This document shows, one piece after another, positions 33,185-41,086 of a stretch of 64,000 bases of DNA (positions are counted from its first letter, which is position 1; the number at the start of each line of letters is the position of its first letter). The stretch covers positions 2,170,001 to 2,234,000 of the forward strand of contig JAPWKE010000003.1 in assembly GCA_028283655.1 (NCBI GenBank), written 5' to 3'. This DNA is from Acidobacteriaceae bacterium (GTDB lineage: Bacteria > Acidobacteriota > Terriglobia > Terriglobales > Acidobacteriaceae). A program made the translations under genes and the position numbers. The notes beneath the pieces are model-generated. The model had not been told where the DNA came from and made no database searches. It was given only the letters and a program-made list of their open reading frames with translations.

Positions 33185-35131
33185 CTAAATGCGCTGAAAC
33201 GCCCGCTGGATGTCCTTCATAGAATACCGCAGTGCAATGGGTCTGCCATGCGGACAGCTCGTAGGATGCTGAGTCTTACCCAACTCTGACAATAACCACT
33301 CCATCTTGGAGGGCTCCAGCGGCATGTTCACCTTGATCGCCGCGTGGCAGGCAATCGACGCCGCAATCCTCGTCCGGCGCAGCTCTTCGTTCTCCACCTG
33401 GGCGGTTTTCTCTGTGTTTCCAAGCACTTCCTCGAGCACGCGCTCCAGCTCCCGGCCCTCAAGCCCCACCGGCGCAGCCTTCACAGCCAACGTCCGAGGC
33501 CCGAACGGCTCCGCCTCAAAGCCATTCCGCTCCAACTCCTCAGCAATGTCGGTAAATCTCACCATCTGCTCCGGAAGTAGATCCACCAGCAGCGGCATCA
33601 ACAAACGTTGGCGCTGTACCGCCTCCACCTGGCGCTCGCGCAGGATCTTTTCAAACAGCACGCGCTCATGCGCGACATGCTGATCCACAATCCAAAGCCC
33701 CTCTTCATTTACGGCGAGGATGAACGAATCGCGCAGTTGCCCCAACGGCTTCAACGTCGCCAGATTGTTCAGCGTCGGCTGCTCCGCTTCGCTCTCCGCA
33801 ACTGCTGCAGCAACGTCACTTTCGCCATAACCAACAGCAATCCCCGCACCTTCAAAGCTCAACCGGCCCGGCGACGGCGGCACTACGCGCTCGCGCAGAT
33901 CAAACCCAGCCACATCAGCCGGTTCGATCACTTCGCTCTGCGCCACCGGCTCCACGCCATTGGGCCCCGTCAACGGCTGATCTACTCCAGATAAAGGACT
34001 TATGTCCACCATGAGAGAGGCGCTTGCGGTTGGAGCGGCGTTAAGAGCCTGAAAGAAGCTTGCGGCAGGACGTGCATTCATCAACGCTGTCCGAGCCGCA
34101 TCCCGCACAAAATCATGGACAAACGAACCTTGACGGAAACGCACTTCGGTCTTGGCCGGGTGGACGTTTACGTCAATCTCTTGAGGCGGAAGCTCCAGAA
34201 ACAAAAGGACTACCGGGAACGAGGTCGGCGGAATGATGTTGCGGTAGGCCTCGGTGAGGGCATGCAGAATCAGGCGGTCGCGGATCAGGCGGCCGTTGGC
34301 GAAGACGTAGACCGAGTTGCGGTTGAGCTTCTGCAATTCAGGTTTTGAAACGAAACCAGTGAGCCGAATAAAGCCCGGTTCGGGGGCTTCGTAGTCCTCA
34401 GAACGCTTCCAGGGCGGGGGTTCTGGCAATCCGGCGCGCGCAAAGTCGATCTCCGCGGTCACGGGTATGAGACTTTGAAACGTTTCACGTCCGAAGATCT
34501 GATACAGCCGTTCCCCGGCATCGGCGACGGCGGGAGCCATTACGAGCGTCTGCGTCGCGGAGTGCAACTCGAAGTGCTTCTGCGGATGCGCGAGCGCATA
34601 GTGCGTCACGAGCGCGGCCACATGGCCCAGTTCTGTCTGCTCCGAACGCATGAACTTTTTGCGGGCCGGCGTATTGAAGAACAGGTCGCGCACCGCCAGC
34701 GTCGTACCTGCGGGCAGGCCGGCGTCCTCGACGCGCATCATGTTGCCGCCGTTGATCTCAACGACGGTGCCGACTTCGTCTTCCGGTGCACGCGTCTCCA
34801 GCAGCACACGCGCGACCGAGGCGATGGACGGCAAGGCTTCTCCGCGAAAACCCAGCGTGGCGATGCTCAGGAGATCGTCGCTGGAACGAAGCTTCGAGGT
34901 CGCGTGACGCTCAAAGGCGAGCAACGCATCATCGCGTCCCATGCCGTGACCGTTGTCGACGATGCGGATCAGTTTGCGGCCGCCGCCTTCGACCTCCACG
35001 CGGATGCGTGTAGCGCCCGCATCGAGCGCGTTTTCGAGCAGTTCCTTCACGACAGACGCAGGTCGCTCCACCACTTCGCCTGCGGCGATCTGGTTCGCAA
35101 CCTGGTCGGAAAGAACTTTAATACGGCCCAT
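33185..35131 (-). CDS. mutL: DNA mismatch repair protein MutL
   Basis: Links MutS mismatch recognition to strand incision. The 648-residue protein has the GHKL ATPase part (LLENALDAGATRI, DNGHGMGRDD, TSKLRS, GFRGEALPSI), a linker, and a C-terminal dimer domain with DQHVAHERVLFE, close to the endonuclease motif DQHA(X)2E(X)4E, and the late CPHGRP motif. It is therefore probably a nicking MutL, as in bacteria without MutH. The ATG at 35131 is chosen because it yields the standard MGRIKVLSD start; the frame extends to 35179. Confidence 0.95.
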   Translation of the reverse strand: MGRIKVLSDQVANQIAAGEVVERPASVVKELLENALDAGATRIRVEVEGGGRKLIRIVDNGHGMGRDDALLAFERHATSKLRSSDDLLSIATLGFRGEALPSIASVARVLLETRAPEDEVGTVVEINGGNMMRVEDAGLPAGTTLAVRDLFFNTPARKKFMRSEQTELGHVAALVTHYALAHPQKHFELHSATQTLVMAPAVADAGERLYQIFGRETFQSLIPVTAEIDFARAGLPEPPPWKRSEDYEAPEPGFIRLTGFVSKPELQKLNRNSVYVFANGRLIRDRLILHALTEAYRNIIPPTSFPVVLLFLELPPQEIDVNVHPAKTEVRFRQGSFVHDFVRDAARTALMNARPAASFFQALNAAPTASASLMVDISPLSGVDQPLTGPNGVEPVAQSEVIEPADVAGFDLRERVVPPSPGRLSFEGAGIAVGYGESDVAAAVAESEAEQPTLNNLATLKPLGQLRDSFILAVNEEGLWIVDQHVAHERVLFEKILRERQVEAVQRQRLLMPLLVDLLPEQMVRFTDIAEELERNGFEAEPFGPRTLAVKAAPVGLEGRELERVLEEVLGNTEKTAQVENEELRRTRIAASIACHAAIKVNMPLEPSKMEWLLSELGKTQHPTSCPHGRPIALRYSMKDIQRAFQRI

Positions 35132-35159
35132 GAGGACGATTGTATCGAGTTGTAACGCC

Positions 35160-35178
35160 TGTATCACGTCGTGATACA
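35160..35178 (+). promoter_or_regulatory. higBA operator/promoter palindrome
   Basis: TGTATCACG-T-CGTGATACA is a perfect 19-base palindrome. It covers the -10 region (GATACA, 35173-35178) of a promoter with TTGTAA at 35150-35155, 27 bases before the higB start. HigA is expected to bind it and repress the operon; it may also touch the divergent mutL promoter. Confidence 0.65.
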
Positions 35179-35204
35179 CTTCCGATCAAACGGAGCCGCT
35201 GAGA

Positions 35205-35483
35205 TTGATTCGCTCGTTCAAACACAAAGGGTTGGAGAAGTTCTTCACCACTGGGTCGAAGGCGGGCATACAGCCTGCTCATGCAGTAAAGCTGAGGCGG
35301 CAACTGTCTCTTCTGGATCGGGCGGCGTCTGCAGAACAGATGAACTTTCCAGGATGGGCGTTACATGCTCTGACGGGAAGCCTAGAAGGCCATTGGTCCG
35401 TTCGAGTCAACGGCAACTGGCGAATGACCTTTCGCTTCCAAAACGGCGACGCTGAAATTGTCGACTACCAGGATTATCACTGA
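35205..35483 (+). CDS. higB: HigB-family toxin (RelE superfamily)
   Basis: A 92-residue ribosome-dependent mRNA interferase of the HigB group: it begins MIRSFKHKGLEKFF, has the typical FPGWALHALTGSLEGHWSV core (19 residues) and ends WRMTFRFQNGDAEIVDYQDYH-like with the C-terminal His. Toxin-before-antitoxin order is characteristic of higBA. Its frame is intact, unlike the relE remnant at 20576. It is divergent from mutL. Confidence 0.92.
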   Translation: MIRSFKHKGLEKFFTTGSKAGIQPAHAVKLRRQLSLLDRAASAEQMNFPGWALHALTGSLEGHWSVRVNGNWRMTFRFQNGDAEIVDYQDYH

Positions 35484-35491
35484 GGCCCTCT

Positions 35492-35806
35492 ATGCAGATG
35501 TATAACCCAGCACACCCCGGTGCCATCCTTCGCGAAGCCATGGGAGAAGACATTACGATCACTCATCTGGCGAGACATTTGCGTATGACGCGAGCCAATC
35601 TCTCGATGATTCTCAACGGCCGTATGAGTGTTTCGCCGCTTGTAGCCACGAAGCTGGCCGAAGCCTTTCCCTGGACCGATGCGGAGCTTTGGCTGCGCTT
35701 GCAGAACCAATACGATCTTGCAAAAGTTCTGCGTAAAAAACGCCAAAAGATCTTGCCCGTTCGGCCCCACAAGCCAGTCGAGCACAAACTGAAAAACGCG
35801 GCCTGA
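35492..35806 (+). CDS. higA: HigA-family XRE antitoxin
   Basis: 104 residues with the HigA N-terminus NPAHPGAILREAMGEDITIT and an HTH (HLARHLRMTRANLSMILNG; MSVSPLVATKLAEAF). It neutralises HigB and represses the operon. It starts 8 bases after the toxin stop. Its own stop codon forms part of the loop of a terminator hairpin, so coding region and terminator overlap. Confidence 0.92.
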   Translation: MQMYNPAHPGAILREAMGEDITITHLARHLRMTRANLSMILNGRMSVSPLVATKLAEAFPWTDAELWLRLQNQYDLAKVLRKKRQKILPVRPHKPVEHKLKNAA

Positions 35807-35820
35807 TGGCCGCGTTTTTT
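35792..35820. terminator. terminator overlapping the higA stop
   Basis: AAAAACGCGGCC (35792-35803) and GGCCGCGTTTTTT (35808-35820) flank TGAT, which contains the higA stop TGA (35804-35806). With A and T runs on both sides it can serve higBA and the convergent pyk. Confidence 0.85.
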
Positions 35821-35841
35821 ACTGGTTCACTTCTCGCAGAT

Positions 35842-37308
35842 TTACTTGCGGTCGCCAACCAGGTGGAGTCGCATGAAGTTCGTGGCACCGGACTTTGTCG
35901 CCGTACCGGCAACGATGCCGAGCACTTCCTTTGCCTTCACAATGCCTTCGGCTTCAAGGATGTCTTCGGCCATATTCACCAGTCCATCCGTGCCTTCGAA
36001 GCGGCTGCAGGTGATCGGCCAGACACCCCAGAGCATCATGTTGCGGTTTGTTACGGACTCGAACGGAGCGAGCGCGACAATCGGCGCGGCTGGACGGTAC
36101 TTCGACAGCAGGCGTGCTGTTGTTCCGCTCTCCGTGAAGATGGCGATGGCAGCCAGGTCCATCTCTTCAGCTGAGTGCGCCATCGACTCGCAGATCGTCT
36201 CCGGAATCGAAAGCTTGCGGCGCGTCGAGCTTTGCGGTGCAGCCACCTTCGGCTCGTTACGCATCTGCTCTTCGGTCTCGCAAACGATCTTCGCCATCAT
36301 CGCCACGGCTTCCACCGGATACTTGCCTGCAGCGCTCTCCGCCGAAAGCATGACGGCATCGGTGCCGTCGTAGATAGCGTTCGCAACGTCAGAAGCTTCG
36401 GCACGCGTCGGGCGCGGGTTGTCGATCATCGACTCCAGCATCTGCGTGGCCGTGATGACCGGCTTGCGGGTTGCCGCGCAACGGCGAATGATGTGCTTCT
36501 GGATCGCAGGAACCTTCTCCGGCGGAACTTCCACGCCGAGGTCGCCACGCGCAACCATGATGCCGTCGGTCGCTTCCAGAATCGACTCCAGATGGTCGAC
36601 CGCCTGCGGCTTCTCAAGCTTCGAGATGACCCATGCGTCCGAGCCAAGCTGAGCGATGCGGGACTTCACGTAGCGAACGTCATCTGCTGTCTGCACGAAG
36701 GAGACGGCAATTGCATCGCAGTTCTGCTTGATGCAGAACTCAAGATCAATTTCGTCCTTTTCGGTGAGCGACGGAACTTTGACGTTGATGTTCGGAAGGT
36801 TGATGCCCTTCTTTTCGCCGAGCATGCCGCCGTTGATGATCGTTGTGACCACGTCAACGCCCTTGATCTCCACGACGTGGAGTTCAATCAGGCCGTCGGA
36901 GAGCAGGATGCGGTCGCCGGGCTTCAGGTTTTCGGCGAGGGTCGTGAAGACGGTCGAGACCTTCTCTGCCGTGCCTTCAATCTGCTCGGGGGTAATCGTC
37001 AGCAGCTTGCCCTGCTCCAGCAGAACGGGCTTGTGATCGACCAGAACGCCGGTACGGATCTTTGGGCCTTGCAGATCGGCGAGTATGCAGATCGGCTTGC
37101 CTTCTTCCTTCGCGACCTGACGCACCATGGCGATCAGTTCGGCCTTCTGCTCATGCGAGCCGTGGGAGAAGTTCAAGCGGGCTACATCGAGCCCGGCACG
37201 AACGAGTTGGCGGAACGTTTCCGGTGTGCTGGATGCCGGTCCCAGCGTTGCGACAATCTTGGCCCGGCGCGAGCCTTCGTTCCCCAACCACTTCTTGCTG
37301 CCCATCAT
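35842..37308 (-). CDS. pyk: pyruvate kinase
   Basis: Last step of glycolysis: phosphoenolpyruvate plus ADP to pyruvate plus ATP. The 488-residue product has KIVATLGPAS, RLNFSHGSHEQ, LADLQGPKIRTG, the active-site segment MVARGDLGVEVPPEKVP, ITATQMLESM and DGTDAVMLSAESAAGKYP. The C-terminal regulatory domain is complete. GAAGGG precedes the start. Same strand as the YihY-family gene downstream is not the case: pyk ends towards higA and begins next to the end of nothing else, so it is probably monocistronic. Confidence 0.95.
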   Translation of the reverse strand: MMGSKKWLGNEGSRRAKIVATLGPASSTPETFRQLVRAGLDVARLNFSHGSHEQKAELIAMVRQVAKEEGKPICILADLQGPKIRTGVLVDHKPVLLEQGKLLTITPEQIEGTAEKVSTVFTTLAENLKPGDRILLSDGLIELHVVEIKGVDVVTTIINGGMLGEKKGINLPNINVKVPSLTEKDEIDLEFCIKQNCDAIAVSFVQTADDVRYVKSRIAQLGSDAWVISKLEKPQAVDHLESILEATDGIMVARGDLGVEVPPEKVPAIQKHIIRRCAATRKPVITATQMLESMIDNPRPTRAEASDVANAIYDGTDAVMLSAESAAGKYPVEAVAMMAKIVCETEEQMRNEPKVAAPQSSTRRKLSIPETICESMAHSAEEMDLAAIAIFTESGTTARLLSKYRPAAPIVALAPFESVTNRNMMLWGVWPITCSRFEGTDGLVNMAEDILEAEGIVKAKEVLGIVAGTATKSGATNFMRLHLVGDRK

Positions 37309-37363
37309 GATGTTTGCCCTTCGGAAAAATAGCCTTTTGAAACATTTTCAGGATATAAGGCTG

Positions 37364-38413
37364 TCAATCAGCCATTCTACCTGCGCGAACAGATTTATGA
37401 AGACGACGCAGGTCCGGCAGCTTGAAGAGGAACTCCCGCGTCTGCCGGTCGCGCTTCGGCAGGCGAAGCTGCGCGTTGAACTCCGAGCCTACCAAAACAC
37501 TGAGCGCAATGAGATAAAGCCAGATCAACAGCGCGATACCTGCGCCCAGAGGGCCGTAGACACGGCCGTAGTTTGCGTAGCGGGTGACGTACCAGCCGAA
37601 GGTGATCGTGGAGAGGAACCAGAGGAAGGTCGCGACCATGGCGCCGGGGAGGCTTGCACGCCAGCTCCAGTCGCGACGGAGAATCGTCCACGGCTCGCGC
37701 AGCAAGGGGTCAAGGTGCGTCCGCATGTGCGTGCTGAGGTCGGTACCGAGGTGGTAGATGACCGCGATGATGCCGACGCTGCCGCAGAGGGCGACCAGCC
37801 AGCGCGTGGCAAAGGAGAGCACGTAGACGGGTTGCTGCAGCTCAAACGGCATTCTGCTGGCGAGCCATACCGAAAAAAAGTGGCCAAAGACGACGAGGCC
37901 GCTGGCCAGCGCCATGGGAACCAGCGAGAGCGGCACCAGAGCCAGCGCTCGGAGACGGCGGGGCCAGAAGCTGCCGACCGTCAAGGGGAGCTCGTGTGCG
38001 CGGCGGAAGCCTTCCATCAGTGTCGCCATCACGTTGGCCGCGCCGGTGATGCTGACGACAGCGGTGCCGAGCAGGGCGCGAGCCGTTTGCGGGCTTTTGT
38101 GCGTGGTGATGAAGTACGCGTGGAGCAGAGGGGCGACGGTGGAAGGCAGCACGCGATTGAAGAACATCGCCATCTGGTACTGGAAGGGCGAGGAGTCCGG
38201 CAGCAGAGGAACGAGCGCCGCGAGCACGATCAACGCCGGGAACAACGCCACCATGGCGGAGTACGCCACGGCCTGCGCCACGGTCAGCACGTCATGCTCT
38301 ACGGCGGCGAAGATGGCCCGACGCAGGAGATGGAAGACGCGCACCGGCTGCATCCACAGCGGGGTGTCGTCGTCCTTCTCCTCTGCGTCCAGTAGCGTCG
38401 GGTCTTCCAGCAT
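37364..38413 (-). CDS. YihY/BrkB-family inner membrane protein
   Basis: A 349-residue protein with six transmembrane segments and the family signature near the end, YGPLGAGIALLIWLYLIAL followed by VLVGSEFNAQL. The N-terminus is acidic and cytoplasmic. The family was once annotated as ribonuclease BN, which is a misassignment; function is unknown, perhaps envelope integrity or transport. Its start lies 13 bases after the stop of the thioredoxin-like lipoprotein, so the two are an operon. Confidence 0.88.
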   Translation of the reverse strand: MLEDPTLLDAEEKDDDTPLWMQPVRVFHLLRRAIFAAVEHDVLTVAQAVAYSAMVALFPALIVLAALVPLLPDSSPFQYQMAMFFNRVLPSTVAPLLHAYFITTHKSPQTARALLGTAVVSITGAANVMATLMEGFRRAHELPLTVGSFWPRRLRALALVPLSLVPMALASGLVVFGHFFSVWLASRMPFELQQPVYVLSFATRWLVALCGSVGIIAVIYHLGTDLSTHMRTHLDPLLREPWTILRRDWSWRASLPGAMVATFLWFLSTITFGWYVTRYANYGRVYGPLGAGIALLIWLYLIALSVLVGSEFNAQLRLPKRDRQTREFLFKLPDLRRLHKSVRAGRMAD

Positions 38414-38426
38414 GCAGTCGTTACGC

Positions 38427-38993
38427 TCAGCCCTTCCACTTATTCAGGAAGTCGGTGACGGACTGCGCTTCCATGTAGCGCATGTCAGAGAACTGGGTGT
38501 CCTGAGAGAAGAGCACCTTGCCGTTTGCGTCCAGCACGGCCAGCGCGGGGACGCCGTGCAGCGGCACGCCGTACTTGTGGGCGATATCGGTGTTCGCGTC
38601 TTCGTGGCCGATGTTGATGTTCACCTTCACGAAGTTCTTGTCGAGCAGATCATCGTTCGGGGACTGGCGGAAGTAGACGTCGAGCACCTGGCAGTCGCCG
38701 CACCAGTCGCCACCGAAGTCCAGGATGATGCGCTTGTGATCGGCCTTGGCCTCTTTCAGCGCGGCCTTCAGGTCGCCGGGGGCATCGTTGATCGAAGGAT
38801 AGATATTGCGCGGCTGGGGGCGGATGACCGGGATGTGCGCGGCCTTGCGCTGTTCTGCTGTCATCGGCTTCGCGGAAGTGTCTTCCACGGCGGGTGCGGC
38901 GGCTTTGCGACACGCAACGACTCCCGCGACAGAGCCAAGCAACACGACGGCCAACAACCTGTTCCAGTTTGAGAAGTTACGCATACGTTTCAT
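38427..38993 (-). CDS. thioredoxin-like lipoprotein
   Basis: About 188 residues: a lipoprotein signal with lipobox near GVVAC, a Pro-rich linker, then a thioredoxin fold with the active-site GDWCGDCQVLD and the cis-Pro segment HGVPALAVLD. The CGDC motif and LDFGGDW context are typical of thioredoxin_7-like periplasmic proteins. Likely a disulfide reductase or isomerase anchored in the envelope. The ATG at 38993 gives the best signal; the frame is open to 39029. Upstream partner of the YihY-family gene. Confidence 0.85.
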   Translation of the reverse strand: MKRMRNFSNWNRLLAVVLLGSVAGVVACRKAAAPAVEDTSAKPMTAEQRKAAHIPVIRPQPRNIYPSINDAPGDLKAALKEAKADHKRIILDFGGDWCGDCQVLDVYFRQSPNDDLLDKNFVKVNINIGHEDANTDIAHKYGVPLHGVPALAVLDANGKVLFSQDTQFSDMRYMEAQSVTDFLNKWKG

Positions 38994-39056
38994 AATGCGC
39001 CAACGGATTCCACCCCAGCAAGCACCCATGCCGCGCGGCGAACCATCAGAACAAGT

Positions 39057-39254
39057 ATGCAGATTGAACAGCTACCACCAAATCGTCCAAACTTTCGCGG
39101 CATCGGCATATTGGCCGTGGCGTGCATGCTTGTTATTTTTGTTGCGGTCGTGCTTGTGCTGCACTTTGCGGGGCGCAGCTTTGAGCCGCAGCATGTGGCG
39201 ACTCACTCGAACGTGTCGATGCTGCTGACTCGCGGAAATCAGCTGCCGGCGTAG
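39057..39254 (+). CDS. 65-residue single-pass membrane protein
   Basis: One transmembrane helix (about residues 16-38, ILAVACMLVIFVAVV and VLVLHF) with a short N-terminal cytoplasmic part and a polar C-terminus. Divergent from the thioredoxin-like gene; its end overlaps the end of the VWFA gene by 16 bases tail to tail. No family recognised and the ribosome-binding site is weak. Confidence 0.5.
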   Translation: MQIEQLPPNRPNFRGIGILAVACMLVIFVAVVLVLHFAGRSFEPQHVATHSNVSMLLTRGNQLPA

Positions 39255-40420
39255 TAGCCGTCGGGTGTCTGGACTTCGACTTTTTTCGATTTATCAGGCC
39301 CCGTGACGACGAAGTCAAACGAGTGATACGCCTGACGCGACGCCTTGCCGAGGGGCGTGATCTCGACCCAGTACATGGCGGCCAGATCGTCGCTGACGGA
39401 GGCGAACTGCTCTTCGAGCGAGGTGTGTTTTTCTTCGCTGAGCAGACGGCCGCCGCTGGCGCGGCTCATCTTGGCGAGCACCTGGGTGCCGTCGATGTTA
39501 GGCCGGTGCTGACGTTCGTCGCCGGTGTTGGGCTTCTGCTGGCCGGTGCCGTTGGGGTTGCTGCCGCCGCCGCTGGGTGATCCGCTCCCGGGATAGCCGC
39601 TGCCGGGATAGCCACCCCCGCCGCCGGGGTACGAGCCCGGCAGGCCGCCGATGCTTGGGCGACCGTTACCGTTCCCACTGCCGTTGCGGCTTCCGTTGCG
39701 ATTGGTCTGGGCTCCAGGCTCCTGTTTCGAGGGCAGGAAGGCTGTGTAGACGACCGTGCGGGTGCGTTCGATGGACTCGACGACCTCGGTGGAGGACTTT
39801 TTGGAGTGGATGTCGACGCCGTCGGAGGCGACGAGCAGGACGCGCCGCCCGACTTTCTCGCGGGACATGACTTCTTCGCAGCTCAGGTAGACCGCGTCAT
39901 TCAACGAGGTGCCACCGGATTCGGAGCGGCGACCTTCGCTGTCGCGCGTGACCTCGGGGCCGTCGGGGCGGGGGTGGAAGGAGGGGCTCGAGGTGCCGAG
40001 CAGGTTCAGGGAACGCTCCAACGCGGCCTTGTCGGCGGTTGGCTCCTGCAGGAGTTCGATCTGCTTGGCGAACTGCACGAGAAACATCCGGTCGCCGGGA
40101 CGGAGGCCTTTGACGAGCGCGTGGGCTGCGCGTTGCACGCGGTCGATGTTGTCGCGCTCGCCCTTACCGACGTCGACGACGAGGCCGTAGAGGATGGGGT
40201 CGGTTGCACCGAGGGTGACGGAGCGCACGGGCTGCGCGGTGCCGTCCACCTTGATGGCGAAGTTGTCCTTGTTGAGGCCGGTGACGGGCTCGCCCTTTTT
40301 GTCGCGCACCAGAAACGGGACGCTCACGGGATCGCCGACCTTCGGCTTTTCGTCCTGCGCCCACAACGGAACGGCAACCGCAACCGCCAACACCCACGCA
40401 ACTTGTCGCCACACTCGCAT
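39239..40420 (-). CDS. acidobacterial VWFA-related protein
   Basis: A 393-residue exported protein: signal peptide (to about residue 22, LWAQ), a short beta N-terminal part with VRDKKGEPVTGLNKDNFAI, typical of the VWFA-related acidobacterial family, then a von Willebrand A-like domain. The metal site looks degenerate (VDVGKGERDN where DxSxS is expected). A Gly/Pro/Ser/Asn-rich insert (about residues 245-305) interrupts the C-terminal part. Function unknown; likely surface or periplasmic protein-protein contact. Diagnostic for the phylum. Confidence 0.88.
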   Translation of the reverse strand: MRVWRQVAWVLAVAVAVPLWAQDEKPKVGDPVSVPFLVRDKKGEPVTGLNKDNFAIKVDGTAQPVRSVTLGATDPILYGLVVDVGKGERDNIDRVQRAAHALVKGLRPGDRMFLVQFAKQIELLQEPTADKAALERSLNLLGTSSPSFHPRPDGPEVTRDSEGRRSESGGTSLNDAVYLSCEEVMSREKVGRRVLLVASDGVDIHSKKSSTEVVESIERTRTVVYTAFLPSKQEPGAQTNRNGSRNGSGNGNGRPSIGGLPGSYPGGGGGYPGSGYPGSGSPSGGGSNPNGTGQQKPNTGDERQHRPNIDGTQVLAKMSRASGGRLLSEEKHTSLEEQFASVSDDLAAMYWVEITPLGKASRQAYHSFDFVVTGPDKSKKVEVQTPDGYYAGS

Positions 40421-40496
40421 ATCGGCTTAGACGTTACATCAATCGCGGTAGACGACAAAGTCGACCACTTCTCTACCGCGCCGGTACAGTAACTCC

Positions 40497-41024
40497 ATGC
40501 TGCTTGCCGAGCTTGGAGACCGTATCTGCATCCTCGGACCGTCGGGCAGCGGTAAATCGACGCTGGCCTGCGCCATCGCCCGCAAACGAGGGCTGACGGC
40601 TATTCACCTCGACCAGATGCACCACGAGTCCGGCTCCAACTGGGTTCCCCGTCCCTATGCCGAGTTCCAGCAGTTGCACGATGAGGCCATCACCGGTGAG
40701 CGCTGGGTGATGGACGGCAACTACTCCAAGCTGTTTCCACAACGTTTTGCCCGTGCGACCGGCATGATCCTGCTCGATGTCTCCACCGCAACAAGCCTGC
40801 TGCGTTACGTGCGGCGGTCGCTCTTCGAGCGTGAACGGGCCGGTGCGCTCGAAGGCGGATTCGATAGCGTGAAATGGAACATACTCCACCACATCCTCGC
40901 GGTCTCACCGAAGAACAGGAGACGCTACGCTGCGATCTACGAGCAGGTGTCGCTGCCGAAGCTGAGGCTCGACTCTCCACGAGCGCTCGCGGTCTGCTAT
41001 CGCGAGTGGGGTCTCGAACGCTAG
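40497..41024 (+). CDS. P-loop kinase-like protein (adenylate kinase/topology-modulation family)
   Basis: 175 residues with Walker A ILGPSGSGKSTLA, an IHLDQMHHESG segment and WVMDGNYSKLF, matching the FlaR / 'topology modulation' adenylate-kinase-like family. Cytosolic; substrate not known. The C-terminal part contains RRSLFERERAG, a basic helix that may form the lid. A terminator follows at 41042. Divergent from the VWFA gene. Confidence 0.8.
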   Translation: MLLAELGDRICILGPSGSGKSTLACAIARKRGLTAIHLDQMHHESGSNWVPRPYAEFQQLHDEAITGERWVMDGNYSKLFPQRFARATGMILLDVSTATSLLRYVRRSLFERERAGALEGGFDSVKWNILHHILAVSPKNRRRYAAIYEQVSLPKLRLDSPRALAVCYREWGLER

Positions 41025-41041
41025 AGCGTTCTGACAAGAAA

Positions 41042-41063
41042 AACGGCCCGAAACCGGGCCGTT
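41042..41063. terminator. terminator between convergent genes
   Basis: AACGGCCCG and CGGGCCGTT pair around a 4-base loop, followed by TCTCTTGT on the plus strand and an A run on the other side. Serves the kinase-like gene and acs. Confidence 0.8.
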
Positions 41064-41086
41064 CTCTTGTCTACACCTCTGAAGGT

